64,000 nucleotides of DNA from Ferrimonas lipolytica (GTDB taxonomy: Bacteria; Pseudomonadota; Gammaproteobacteria; Enterobacterales; Shewanellaceae): NCBI RefSeq assembly GCF_012295575.1, contig NZ_CP051180.1, positions 4,069,134 through 4,133,133 of the forward strand. Reading direction: 5' to 3'. Position 1 is the stretch's first letter; each line of letters opens with the position of its first letter. The translations under genes and the position numbers were made by a program. The notes under the pieces are model-generated. The model made no database searches. It had not been told where the DNA came from and saw only the letters and a program-made list of their open reading frames with translations. Below, in pieces: positions 17,997 to 26,613 of this stretch.

Positions 17997-18920
17997 CTAT
18001 AGCGAGACGTCAGTAGCCTGCGCGGTCTCTACTGCAAAAACCTGATTAAGCTGGCCAATAAGCCACTGTAAGGCCGGATCGTTCTCCCGGCTTTGATGCC
18101 AGTAGAGGTGAATGCTGATGTGACTGGTAGTGAATGGTAGCGGCCAGATCTGCATATCATCGCAGTTGTGTGCCAGCGCAATGCTACTGGGTAAGGTAAC
18201 CAATAACTCCGACTGGGCTGCTAATGCCAAAGCCGATTGGTAGCTTTGGCATCGCACCGCCACTTGACGGCTCAAGCCCCGCTTATCCAGCGCGTATTCT
18301 TCCAATACTCGGCCAGATGGCCGACTAGAAACCTCGATGTGTTTGGCCTGTTGGTACTGCTTTAGGTTGAGCTGTTCTAACTGGTCATTGCTGGCCACCA
18401 CCAGTTGATCATCCATTAGTGGGTGATGGGCAATGCCGCTTGGGGTCAGTGCCTGAATATCGATGATTAGATCCAACTGCCGATGTACCAGTAAGCGCTC
18501 CATCTGATCACGGCTAAAGCGACGGCTGGTGAGGCGGCAGTGGGGTGCATGCTGTTGCAATACATCGCATACCTGCGGCAATAACAGTGATTCTAGCGCC
18601 TCGGATATCCCTAGCTGAAAGTGCTGCTCCGCCGATACCGGTTCAAACTTGCCCCAACTTTGTAGTAGCTGTCGTAATTGCGCCAAGGTAGCCAACAACT
18701 GCGGTGCCATCCGCTGGCAGCTTGGGGTTGGCACCATCTGCTGACCTCGGCGCTCAAACAGTGGCTCGCCCATGCGCTCTCGTAGTCGCTTTAAGGCGTG
18801 GCTTACCGCCGAAGGGGTAACGTGTAACACCTCGCCAGCGCGACTAATACTCTGCTCGGTGTAGATCGCTTCAAACACTTTCAACAAATTAAAATCGAGC
18901 TGTTCCGGTAACCGATCCAT
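17997..18920 (-). CDS. LysR-family transcriptional regulator
   Basis: The 307-aa protein starts MDRLPEQLDFNLLKVFEAIY with the LysR helix-turn-helix at about residues 8-65 (ISRAGEVLHVTPSAVSHALK), followed by the effector-binding domain. ATG 18920 is favoured; an in-frame GTG at 18932 would add four residues but has no ribosome-binding site. It is divergent from the acyl-CoA dehydrogenase operon with about 100 bp between, the usual arrangement for a regulator of the neighbouring catabolic genes. Confidence 0.92.
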   Translation of the reverse strand: MDRLPEQLDFNLLKVFEAIYTEQSISRAGEVLHVTPSAVSHALKRLRERMGEPLFERRGQQMVPTPSCQRMAPQLLATLAQLRQLLQSWGKFEPVSAEQHFQLGISEALESLLLPQVCDVLQQHAPHCRLTSRRFSRDQMERLLVHRQLDLIIDIQALTPSGIAHHPLMDDQLVVASNDQLEQLNLKQYQQAKHIEVSSRPSGRVLEEYALDKRGLSRQVAVRCQSYQSALALAAQSELLVTLPSSIALAHNCDDMQIWPLPFTTSHISIHLYWHQSRENDPALQWLIGQLNQVFAVETAQATDVSL

Positions 18921-19020
18921 GGTGAATTTCACTCATTTTGTTGTTTGAATTGTTTTCGTTTCATTCACAAAGGTAATTGTCTTAGGGTGGTCTGTAAAGT
19001 GTTAACAAGGTGATAACTAC
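18921..19020. promoter_or_regulatory. divergent promoter region of LysR regulator and dehydrogenase operon
   Basis: This short AT-rich gap must contain promoters for both directions and the likely LysR-binding site. AAGGTGATAA ahead of ATG 19021 is the ribosome-binding region for the dehydrogenase. No single operator can be assigned with confidence. Confidence 0.5.
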
Positions 19021-20241
19021 ATGGATTTTACTCACAGCGCCAAAAGCCTCGAACTGCAGCAACGGATGCAGCAGTTTATTGCTGACAACCTCGACCCGTT
19101 CGAGCAGGAATACTTTCAGCTGAACGAACAGTTAAACCCCGACACTAACTGGCGCAACTGGCAGGTGGTTCCCGAGACCGAAGCCCTTAAGGCCAAAGCC
19201 AAAGCTGCAGGGTTGTGGAATCTATTTCTACCTGATGCCGAGTTAGGAGCTGGTTTATCGGTATTGGAGTACGCGCCATTGGCGGAGCTAACCGGTCGGT
19301 CGTTGCTCTATCCAGAGGTGTTTAACTGTAATGCGCCGGACACCGGCAATATGGAAGTGCTGTATCACTTTGGTAACGAGCAACAAAAAGCTAAGTGGTT
19401 AACGCCACTGCTGGCCGGTGAGATCCGCTCGGTGTTCTTTATGACCGAGCCCGGCGTCGCCTCGTCCGATGCCACTAATATGGCGGCCACCATCACCGAA
19501 GATGGTGACGATCTTATCCTTAACGGTCGCAAGTGGTGGAGCTCTGGGGTTGGCCATCCAAACTGTAAGGTTGGGGTGTTTATGGGGCTGTCGAATCCAG
19601 ACAACCCTAAGCATCAGCAGCACTCGATGGTGTTGGTGGAGCTGGATACGCCGGGGATCACCATTGAACGAATGCTAACCGCCGCCGGTGAAAGCGATGC
19701 GCCTTATGGCCATGGCGAAGTGAATTTCGACAATGTGCGGGTGCCGAAGACCAATCTGATTCAAAAACTCGGCGATGGTTTTGCCATCGCACAAGGGCGT
19801 TTAGGGCCAGGCCGAATCCATCACTGCATGCGCTGCATTGGCGCGGCGGAGCGAGTACTGGAAATGGGGATCAAGCGGGCTATGAGCCGCAGTGCATTTG
19901 GCCGACCAATCATCGAACTTGGTGGCAATCGAGAACGCATTGCTGACGCACGTTTAGCTATTGATCAAGCTCGTTTACTGACTTACTTCGCCGCGTGGAA
20001 GGTCGATAACGTCGGGGTCAAGCAGGCGATGACAGAGATCTCGGCCATCAAGGTGGCTGCGCCAAACATGCTGCAAGATATTGTCGATATGGTGATGCAG
20101 TTGCACGGTGGGGCCGGTATGGGACCAGATTTTGGCCTAATGCGTTTTTACGCGCAGGCCCGCAGTTTGCGTTTGGCCGACGGCCCTGATGAAGTACACA
20201 AAGGCATGTTGTCCCGCCTTGAACTTCGAAAATACAAGTAA
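19021..20241 (+). CDS. acyl-CoA dehydrogenase, ACAD10/11-like
   Basis: The 406-aa flavoenzyme has the acyl-CoA dehydrogenase fold. The motifs APDTGNMEVLYHFG, FFMTEPGVASSDATNM and NGRKWWSSGVG are those of the ACAD10/ACAD11 branch, whose vertebrate members are fused to a phosphotransferase domain; here that domain is a separate gene two positions downstream. Known members of this branch act on 4-hydroxyacyl-CoAs after phosphorylation, or on long/branched acyl-CoAs. First gene of a five-gene run controlled by the divergent LysR protein (inferred). Confidence 0.93.
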   Translation: MDFTHSAKSLELQQRMQQFIADNLDPFEQEYFQLNEQLNPDTNWRNWQVVPETEALKAKAKAAGLWNLFLPDAELGAGLSVLEYAPLAELTGRSLLYPEVFNCNAPDTGNMEVLYHFGNEQQKAKWLTPLLAGEIRSVFFMTEPGVASSDATNMAATITEDGDDLILNGRKWWSSGVGHPNCKVGVFMGLSNPDNPKHQQHSMVLVELDTPGITIERMLTAAGESDAPYGHGEVNFDNVRVPKTNLIQKLGDGFAIAQGRLGPGRIHHCMRCIGAAERVLEMGIKRAMSRSAFGRPIIELGGNRERIADARLAIDQARLLTYFAAWKVDNVGVKQAMTEISAIKVAAPNMLQDIVDMVMQLHGGAGMGPDFGLMRFYAQARSLRLADGPDEVHKGMLSRLELRKYK

Positions 20242-20363
20242 CGCCAGCAACAGTCAGCATTCAATCGAATAGCGGTTTATCGGTGTGATTGAAAATTTTC
20301 AAGTAATTGCCTATTGAGTGAAAAATAGGCAATGTGGATTTTAGTTAAATTAGGGACAACGAC

Positions 20364-21176
20364 ATGAGCAAGCGGATTGTTATTACTGGGGCAGCGTCTG
20401 GACTGGGGCTGGCATTGGCACTTAATTACGCCAAGCAGGGTTGTAAAATCGCGGTAGCTGATCGCCAAGATGGTGCGGATGCGGTGCGACAGATAGAAGC
20501 CGCTGGCGGTGAAGCCTTCTTCCAGCAATGCGATGTCACCGACGACACATCTATGAACGCATTGGCCACTGCCGTTGAACAACGCTGGGGTGGTGTTGAT
20601 GTGCTGGTTGCCAATGCCGGTGTTGCGACCGGCGGCGCCATCGAAGATGAATCGATGGAAGACTGGAATTGGGTTACCCAGATTAACGTATTAGGGGTGG
20701 TGCGTACCTGCAAGGTGTTCTTGCCGCTGCTGCGTCAGGGCAGTCAGATCCTCTGTACCGCATCCGCTGCAGGCTTGGTGGGGATGCCACGTATGGGCAG
20801 CTACTGTGCCGGTAAGTCTGCGGTAGTTTCCTTCGCTGAATCGATGGCGATAGAGCTGGCACCAAGAGGCATTCACGTGTCCTGGGCCTGTCCGGAGTTC
20901 TTTAAAACCAACCTCGATAAAAGCATCCGCTCTAACGATCCTGAAATGAAAGAGTTTGTTACCAAGCTACTGAACAAATCTGGCTTTAGTGCCGAAGAGA
21001 TCGCTGCCACCTTAATCACCAGTATGGACCGCGGTGAGCATCAAATTGTGACTCATAAGTCGACCCGTCAGGTGGTTATGTTGCAACGGATTCTTGGTAA
21101 GCAGCGGTACATCAAGATGATGATCAAAAAGATGGCCAAATTTGGCGTTTTAAAATCGAAGAAGCAGGCCGCATGA
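20364..21176 (+). CDS. SDR-family oxidoreductase
   Basis: The 270-aa short-chain dehydrogenase/reductase has TGAASGLG (residues 7-14) for NAD(P) binding, NAG after strand 4, catalytic Ser in CTASAAGL, and YCAGK as the Tyr-x3-Lys pair. The C-terminal 30 residues are basic. It follows the acyl-CoA dehydrogenase by 122 bp and overlaps the phosphotransferase start by 4 bases. A step on a hydroxyacyl or ketoacyl intermediate is plausible but not shown. Confidence 0.92.
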   Translation: MSKRIVITGAASGLGLALALNYAKQGCKIAVADRQDGADAVRQIEAAGGEAFFQQCDVTDDTSMNALATAVEQRWGGVDVLVANAGVATGGAIEDESMEDWNWVTQINVLGVVRTCKVFLPLLRQGSQILCTASAAGLVGMPRMGSYCAGKSAVVSFAESMAIELAPRGIHVSWACPEFFKTNLDKSIRSNDPEMKEFVTKLLNKSGFSAEEIAATLITSMDRGEHQIVTHKSTRQVVMLQRILGKQRYIKMMIKKMAKFGVLKSKKQAA

Positions 21177-22249
21177 GTGATCTCAACCCCGGTGGTCATG
21201 TTCGCTCAGGTGAAGAGCTGCCGTTAGAACAACTGTTGCCATGGCTTGCTGCCAATTGCCCGCAACTGCAAGGCAAACCCAATATTACCCAATACAGCGG
21301 TGGCGCTTCTAACTGGACCTACTGCCTCGATTTTGGTGATACCGAGGTTATCTTGCGCCGCGCCCCTGCTGGTAAAAAAGCCAAGGGTGCTCATGATATG
21401 GCGCGGGAGCACAATATTCAGCAGGCGCTGCAGCCGCATTTTCCACTGGTTCCCAATATGCTGGCGCTGTGCCAAGACGAAGAGATTATGGGCAGCGACT
21501 TTTACCTGATGGAGAAGGTCGACGGCTTTATTCCTCGGCGCAACCTGCCGCGTTCACTCAATCTCAATAGCAGCCAAACCAATGCCTTGTGTAAGAGCGC
21601 TATCGATACCCTTATCCAATTACATCAGGTTGATATTAACGCCACAGGCTTGGCCAGCATCGGTAAGGGCGAGGGCTACATTGAACGGCAGATTTTAGGC
21701 TGGAATAAGCGCTACCGGAACGCCAAAACTTGGAACGTTGGTAGCGGCATTAGCATCATGAATTGGCTTGAAGCCAACATGCCCAAGACCGAGCGACAGG
21801 CACTTATTCACAACGACTACCGCTTGGATAACTTGGTACTGGATCCACAGCAACCAGACCAAGTGTTGGCGGTATTGGACTGGGAGATGGCCACTATTGG
21901 CGACCCGTTGATGGATTTAGGTAACAGCCTCGCCTACTGGGTGCAAGCGGACGATGACCCAGTGATGCGCGGCAATCGTCGTCAACCAACCAGTGCCCCA
22001 GGCATGCTGACTCGAGCTCAGGTGATTGACTATTACTGCCAACAAGCGCAGATCGATTGCGATGATTTTACCTTCTATGAGGTCTATGGCTTGTTCCGCC
22101 TAACCGGGATTGTGCAACAGCTCTACCATCGCTATCACACCAAACAAACACGCAATCCGGCCTTTAAAAACATGTGGTTGTTCTCTAACTATTTGCTGTG
22201 GCGCTGCCAGCGACTGATCAAGGCCAGTGGCCGTAGGAGCGCTGCATGA
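21173..22249 (+). CDS. phosphotransferase (APH-like), stand-alone ACAD10/11 N-domain homologue
   Basis: The 358-aa protein has the aminoglycoside-phosphotransferase-like kinase fold: SGGASNWTYCLDFG nucleotide loop, VILRRAPAG with the ATP-binding strand, catalytic HNDYRLDN, and DWEMATIGDPLMDLG with the metal-binding Asp. These match the kinase-like domain fused to human ACAD10/11 and to LvaA of the Pseudomonas levulinate pathway, which phosphorylates 4-hydroxyacyl-CoA. Start and stop overlap the neighbouring genes by 4 bases each, indicating tight coupling. Role as a 4-hydroxyacyl-CoA kinase is inference by family and context. Confidence 0.9.
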   Translation: MSDLNPGGHVRSGEELPLEQLLPWLAANCPQLQGKPNITQYSGGASNWTYCLDFGDTEVILRRAPAGKKAKGAHDMAREHNIQQALQPHFPLVPNMLALCQDEEIMGSDFYLMEKVDGFIPRRNLPRSLNLNSSQTNALCKSAIDTLIQLHQVDINATGLASIGKGEGYIERQILGWNKRYRNAKTWNVGSGISIMNWLEANMPKTERQALIHNDYRLDNLVLDPQQPDQVLAVLDWEMATIGDPLMDLGNSLAYWVQADDDPVMRGNRRQPTSAPGMLTRAQVIDYYCQQAQIDCDDFTFYEVYGLFRLTGIVQQLYHRYHTKQTRNPAFKNMWLFSNYLLWRCQRLIKASGRRSAA

Positions 22250-22935
22250 GTGTGATTACGTTGATCCGCCATGGTCAGGCTTCATTTGGCCAAGCTCACT
22301 ACGATCGGCTTTCTGATTTGGGGCAACGTCAAGCCAGTTTGCTTGGGCCAGATCTCGTTGAGCGAGGCTTGATACCGGTGCGTGTCTTTGCTGGCTCGAT
22401 GGAGCGGCAGCAACATACGGCTCAACTGGCACTGGCTGCTGCTGGGCTTGAACTTGAGGTAGAGACCGACCCCGGCTGGAATGAGTTTGATCACGAACAG
22501 GTGTTGCAAGCGTTTCGTCCTGAATTTTCCAGCAACACAGCTATCAAGGCGTTTGCCGCGCAACAACAGAACCCGCAACGATTCCTGATGGAGCAAACCT
22601 ACCAAGCCTTTTCTCGCTGGCAGTCGGGTCAACACGATCATGACTATCACGAGCCGTGGCAGCAGTTTAGTGTACGTGTCGGCGCCGCGTTAGCGCGTGC
22701 AGAGCAGTTGGCTCGGGATAAACAACGAGTGTGGGTGGTGAGCTCTGGCGGTGCCATTAGTGTCGTAGCGCAACAGCTAATGGGTTTTGATAACGCCCAA
22801 GCGTTGAAACTCAATTGGCATCTAGTGAATGCCGGTGTTAGCAAGATTTTGGCGAGCAAGGATGGTTTGCGATTGTCGAGTTTGAATGATCACGCCCTGT
22901 TCGATAAAGACAATGAATTAGTGACTTATCGGTGA
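22246..22935 (+). CDS. histidine phosphatase family protein
   Basis: The 229-aa protein starts VITLIRHGQASFG, the RHG phosphohistidine motif, and has the second conserved region VWVVSSGGAISVVAQQ where the usual SHG is SSGG, so the second catalytic His appears to be missing at that place. It belongs to the phosphoglycerate-mutase-like superfamily. It overlaps both neighbours by 4 bases. In this operon it could remove phosphate from a stalled intermediate, but the altered motif makes activity uncertain. Confidence 0.85.
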   Translation: MSVITLIRHGQASFGQAHYDRLSDLGQRQASLLGPDLVERGLIPVRVFAGSMERQQHTAQLALAAAGLELEVETDPGWNEFDHEQVLQAFRPEFSSNTAIKAFAAQQQNPQRFLMEQTYQAFSRWQSGQHDHDYHEPWQQFSVRVGAALARAEQLARDKQRVWVVSSGGAISVVAQQLMGFDNAQALKLNWHLVNAGVSKILASKDGLRLSSLNDHALFDKDNELVTYR

Positions 22936-22940
22936 ACATC

Positions 22941-23693
22941 ATGGAAAGAAAGAACATCTTAATTACCGGAGCCTCCTCTGGTTTAGGGCTAGAGATGGCC
23001 AAGCAGTTTGCGGCGAAGGGACGAAACTTAGCATTATGTGCTCGACGAGTTGAACGGCTAGAGGCGGTTAAGGCGCAGCTCGAGCAGAATTACCCCGATA
23101 TCAAGGTGGTGATCAAGTCGTTGGATGTGAATGACCACGATCAAGTGTTTGAGGTGTTTCGCGCCTTTAATGCCGAGTTTGAAGGTGGTTTGGATCGCGT
23201 CATTGTTAATGCCGGGATGGGCAAGGGCGCCTCGTTGGGAACAGGCTATTTCAAGGCCAATAAAGAGACCGCCATTACCAACTTTGTCTCAGCCATTGCT
23301 CAATGCGAAGCCGCATTGGAGATATTCCGAGCCAAAGACGATGGTCATCTGGTCAACATCTCATCGATGAGTGCGGTACGTGGTTTCCGACGTGCCCTAA
23401 CCGTCTATGCAGCTTCAAAAGCGGCGTTGTCCAATCTGACCGAAGGGATCCGGGTGGATCTACTAGGTACCAACATCAAAGCCAGCTGCATCCATCCAGG
23501 GTTTATTCGTAGCGAGATCAACGAGAAGGTTGAAAAAGTACCGTTTATGGTTGATACCGATGTTGGCGTAGCCGCGATGATCCGTGCCATTGAAGCGGAA
23601 AAGACTAACGCCTTTGTACCATCGTGGCCATGGGCTTACATGCGCCACTTGATGAAGTGGGCACCGATTAAATACCTCCGTGCGATGAGCTGA
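22941..23693 (+). CDS. SDR-family oxidoreductase
   Basis: The 250-aa protein starts MERKNILITGASSGLG, with the TGASSGLG cofactor loop, NAG, catalytic Ser in ISSMSAVRG and YAASK. It resembles small single-domain SDRs often annotated as 3-ketoacyl reductase-like. GTG 22932 would overlap the upstream stop, adding three residues; ATG 22941 fits the family start. It ends the operon; a terminator follows at 23727. Confidence 0.9.
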   Translation: MERKNILITGASSGLGLEMAKQFAAKGRNLALCARRVERLEAVKAQLEQNYPDIKVVIKSLDVNDHDQVFEVFRAFNAEFEGGLDRVIVNAGMGKGASLGTGYFKANKETAITNFVSAIAQCEAALEIFRAKDDGHLVNISSMSAVRGFRRALTVYAASKAALSNLTEGIRVDLLGTNIKASCIHPGFIRSEINEKVEKVPFMVDTDVGVAAMIRAIEAEKTNAFVPSWPWAYMRHLMKWAPIKYLRAMS

Positions 23694-23726
23694 ACAGGGC
23701 GGAATATTGGTTAGATTTAGACACTG

Positions 23727-23749
23727 AAGGCGCGTTAAGCGCCTTTTTT
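23727..23749 (+). terminator. intrinsic terminator after the dehydrogenase operon
   Basis: GGCGC GTTAA GCGCC is followed by TTTTTT, 35 bp beyond the SDR stop. Confidence 0.9.
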
Positions 23750-23751
23750 GT

Positions 23752-24056
23752 GGTTGTGTCGTAGTTAGCTGTTGAAGCTTATCTTAAGCCTTCGGCTTCA
23801 CCGATTTTGGTACTTTTAGGGGACAATGTCGGGTTGGCGACGGCATATTCTTGTATGCAATTCTTGTATGCATTAGCGGGGAGCTTCGCCCCCTTTGCAA
23901 TCCCCCCTTGCCTTAGGTCGCAGTCCAAGACGCTTCGCTGCACTGCTCCAATGCGGCAGAAGGTAACGGCAGTAGTGCTTTACCCTTTGTATCAAAACTC
24001 ACCTAGCCGGTGCTTTAACAGCATTGGCAAGAACAACACTTAATTGGTACACAGCC
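23752..24056 (+). repeat. MITE-like element, longest copy C
   Basis: This 305-bp copy begins GGTTGTGTCGTAGTTAGCTG and ends TAATTGGTACACAGCC, an imperfect inverted repeat of about 23 bp. It contains both modules of the family: the short left module (GCCTTCGGCTTCACCGATT) and the longer right module (TTGGCGACGGCA, GGAGCTTCGCCCCCTTTG, CCTTAGGTCGC, CTCCAATGCGGCAGAAG). The 12-13-bp word TTCTTGTATGCA occurs twice. No transposase is encoded. Confidence 0.85.
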
Positions 24057-24062
24057 TTTTTA

Positions 24063-24191
24063 TTGCGTGCTTTTTACTCGTGTCGTGGTTGTGGCAGCGA
24101 TTATGTGCAGCAGCGAATGCACTATCTTCAACATAATGAATACTATCCATTATTGCTGCAGGAACATGCTGATATACTGATTAAAATTTAA
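24063..24191 (+). other. coding-like fragment (42 codons) with CxxC motif
   Basis: One frame from TTG 24063 to TAA 24189-24191 reads FYSCRGCGSDYVQQRMHYL and then a leucine/histidine-rich tail. The CxxC pair and amphipathic tail look protein-like, but there is no ribosome-binding site and it abuts the MITE-like element. It could be the 3' end of a gene cut by the element, or chance. The remaining 140 bp to the patatin gene show nothing clear. Confidence 0.25.
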
Positions 24192-24332
24192 AAGCCTCAA
24201 TGTTTGAGTCGATAGGTAATTGCGCTTATTTGGCGAAAACGTTGTTGTCGGCGCGCCAACCGCATACGCTGGCTTATAGTGCTGTCGGGCAAGCTCATCG
24301 TGGCTAGGGGACGTTTGATGTTAGGGATAAAT

Positions 24333-26603
24333 ATGACCAAGGTGATGCAATGGCTGTGGTTGCCGCTGTGCGTATTCGCAGCAACCGTGAATGCGGCTGA
24401 ACAACCGCCACAGCCAGAACGGTTAAAAGTTGGGGTGGCACTGTCCGGTGGTGGTGCCAAAGGCGCCGCTCACGTGGGTATTTTGCGGGTATTGGAGCAA
24501 AACAATATCCCTGTGGATTACATCGCCGGTACCTCAATGGGCGCCTATGTTGCTGGCCTTTATGCGTTGGGCTACAGCCCTGACGAGATTGAAACCACCT
24601 TAAGTACCCTTGACTTCACCGCCGGTTACTCCGACAAAATCCCTCGTAAAGCATTGAACTTTCGCGACCGTAGCCACGTTGATGAATATCCAATTGAGAT
24701 GAAGGTTGGCTTCGAAGACACCAAACTTAAGTTTGCCAAAGGCGCATTGGATGGACAGAGCATGTCATCGCTGCTGCGTCGTTCTATCGGTTCTGTGTCT
24801 CACATCGACGACTTTGACCAACTGCCGGTGCCGCTGCGAACCGTCGCTACCGATCTTAGTGACCGCTCCGAGGTGGTGATTAGTGGCGGTGACATGGTGT
24901 CGGCGATGCAAGCCAGTATGGCGGTGCCGGGTGCATTGGCGCCGGTACAACGAGATGGCCGCTTATTGGTTGATGGCGGTTTGGTTAACAATATGCCGGT
25001 AAGTGTGGTTCGCGATATGGGCGCCGATGTGGTTATCGCCGTTGATATTGGCTCGCCGCTAAAGGCGGAGGATGATCTCAACTCGGTATTTGATGTACTG
25101 GATCAGCTCTCCGGTTACCTCACCAATATGTCTCGTGATCAACAAATCGCTCTGATGCAGCCGCAGGATGTCTTGGTGATCCCAGATATCACCGGGGTTA
25201 ATACCGGCGATTTTAAGCTGATGCCAGACATGATCCCCCGTGGTGAAGAGGCGATGCGGAGCAAGGTGCGCGATTTGCAAAACTACGCCCTCAGCGAGGC
25301 AGATTTTAAACAGCATCAACAACGGATTCGAGCCGGCCATCAACGCCTCCTCGGTGAGCAAACACAACTGGTGAAGATCACCGTCGACAACAACTCATGG
25401 GTTAAGGACGCAGTAATCCATGAAGCACTTAATCTTTATGTTGGGCCGGTGCCAACTAACGATGAGATCGATGCAGCTGTGGCGCGGATCTACGCCATTA
25501 ACGAATTCTCTCGGGTCGATGCTGAGCTGATGGAAGTAGCGGAAGGGCGTGAGCTGGTTATTACGACTCGTAGCAAGGATTGGGGTCCCAATGTGTTCGA
25601 TTTGGGGATCCGCATGGAAGACAACTTTGACGATGCCAGTGAGTGGGAGGTCGGCATTGCGTTGACCATTAACAACGTAGGTCCGTTTGATGGCCAATGG
25701 CGCAACACCTTAGATCTTGGTACCCGTCGTCGCCTGAAGACGGAATACTATCAACCACTGGATGATCTGCGTCTGTTTTATGGTATCGGTAGCTTTGAGT
25801 TTGAACAGCGGGACTGGAACGCCTTCAGTAGCGATGGTTCAGTGCGCCTGAATGAGATTGAGCAACGTCGTTTCACTTCGCGAATTGGTCTTGGTTGGAA
25901 CTTCCGTCGCTCTGCTCAGTTAGAGATTGCCTATCAATATGAAGATGGTGTGTTTGAAGATCAGATATCTTCAAATATATCGAAACAAAAGACCGACTAT
26001 TGGACCCGCGGTTTTGATGTCAGCTTTGGTTACGATCAGCTCGATCAACGTCATTTCCCAACCGAAGGTCGCCGTTGGATCATGAGGGCGCAACAGGTGG
26101 TGGGTGGCAACAGTGGTGCAGTGATTGATTTCAGCGATAATGAGTTGAGTGATTCGAGCGACTACTGGGTTTATAGCGCCAATTGGACCGCCGCTGAACA
26201 CATTGGTAAACACAACTTCTTTGCCCATGTTGACGGTGAAGTAGCGACTGAAGACACCTCCAGCCTGAATCGTTTCACCACCTTGGGCGGTTTCTTTAAT
26301 CTTTCCGGCTTCTATCGTGATTCGCTCTATGGCAACCACAAGGTGATGGCGGGTATTGGCTACCACTATGATCTGGGGATTAGCTCAGCCACCGGAGACA
26401 GCCCGCTTTCTATCGGCTTCTCCGCCGAGGCGGGCAACGTTTGGTTAGTCAAAGATGATATCGATGCGGACGATCTGATTTACGGCGGTAGTGTCTTTAT
26501 GGGGGCAGATACTAGTATCGGTAATGTTTCCCTTGGCATCGGTTATAACGATCGCCATGAAAGCAGCCTATACATCGTGATTGGCCAACCATTTAAGGAT
26601 TAA
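24333..26603 (+). CDS. patatin-like phospholipase with POTRA and outer-membrane beta-barrel
   Basis: The 756-aa protein has a signal peptide (MTKVMQWLWLPLCVFAATVN, cleavage after AA) and a patatin domain with the GGGAKG oxyanion loop at residue 39, the nucleophile Ser68 in GTSMG and catalytic Asp214 in DGG. A POTRA-like segment (about 365-430) and a BamA/surface-antigen-type beta-barrel (about 450-756, ending in IGQPFKD) follow. This is the architecture of type Vd autotransporters such as PlpD, which expose or release a lipase across the outer membrane. ATG 24333 is chosen because the signal peptide starts there. Confidence 0.9.
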   Translation: MTKVMQWLWLPLCVFAATVNAAEQPPQPERLKVGVALSGGGAKGAAHVGILRVLEQNNIPVDYIAGTSMGAYVAGLYALGYSPDEIETTLSTLDFTAGYSDKIPRKALNFRDRSHVDEYPIEMKVGFEDTKLKFAKGALDGQSMSSLLRRSIGSVSHIDDFDQLPVPLRTVATDLSDRSEVVISGGDMVSAMQASMAVPGALAPVQRDGRLLVDGGLVNNMPVSVVRDMGADVVIAVDIGSPLKAEDDLNSVFDVLDQLSGYLTNMSRDQQIALMQPQDVLVIPDITGVNTGDFKLMPDMIPRGEEAMRSKVRDLQNYALSEADFKQHQQRIRAGHQRLLGEQTQLVKITVDNNSWVKDAVIHEALNLYVGPVPTNDEIDAAVARIYAINEFSRVDAELMEVAEGRELVITTRSKDWGPNVFDLGIRMEDNFDDASEWEVGIALTINNVGPFDGQWRNTLDLGTRRRLKTEYYQPLDDLRLFYGIGSFEFEQRDWNAFSSDGSVRLNEIEQRRFTSRIGLGWNFRRSAQLEIAYQYEDGVFEDQISSNISKQKTDYWTRGFDVSFGYDQLDQRHFPTEGRRWIMRAQQVVGGNSGAVIDFSDNELSDSSDYWVYSANWTAAEHIGKHNFFAHVDGEVATEDTSSLNRFTTLGGFFNLSGFYRDSLYGNHKVMAGIGYHYDLGISSATGDSPLSIGFSAEAGNVWLVKDDIDADDLIYGGSVFMGADTSIGNVSLGIGYNDRHESSLYIVIGQPFKD

Positions 26604-26613
26604 TAGACAGGTT

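Noticed and set aside
23807..24043. Small open frames in the MITE-like elements (also 36702-36956 and 49599-49856)
   Set aside because: The same frame recurs because the DNA is repeated; deletions between copies are not multiples of 3 and no start signals are shared.
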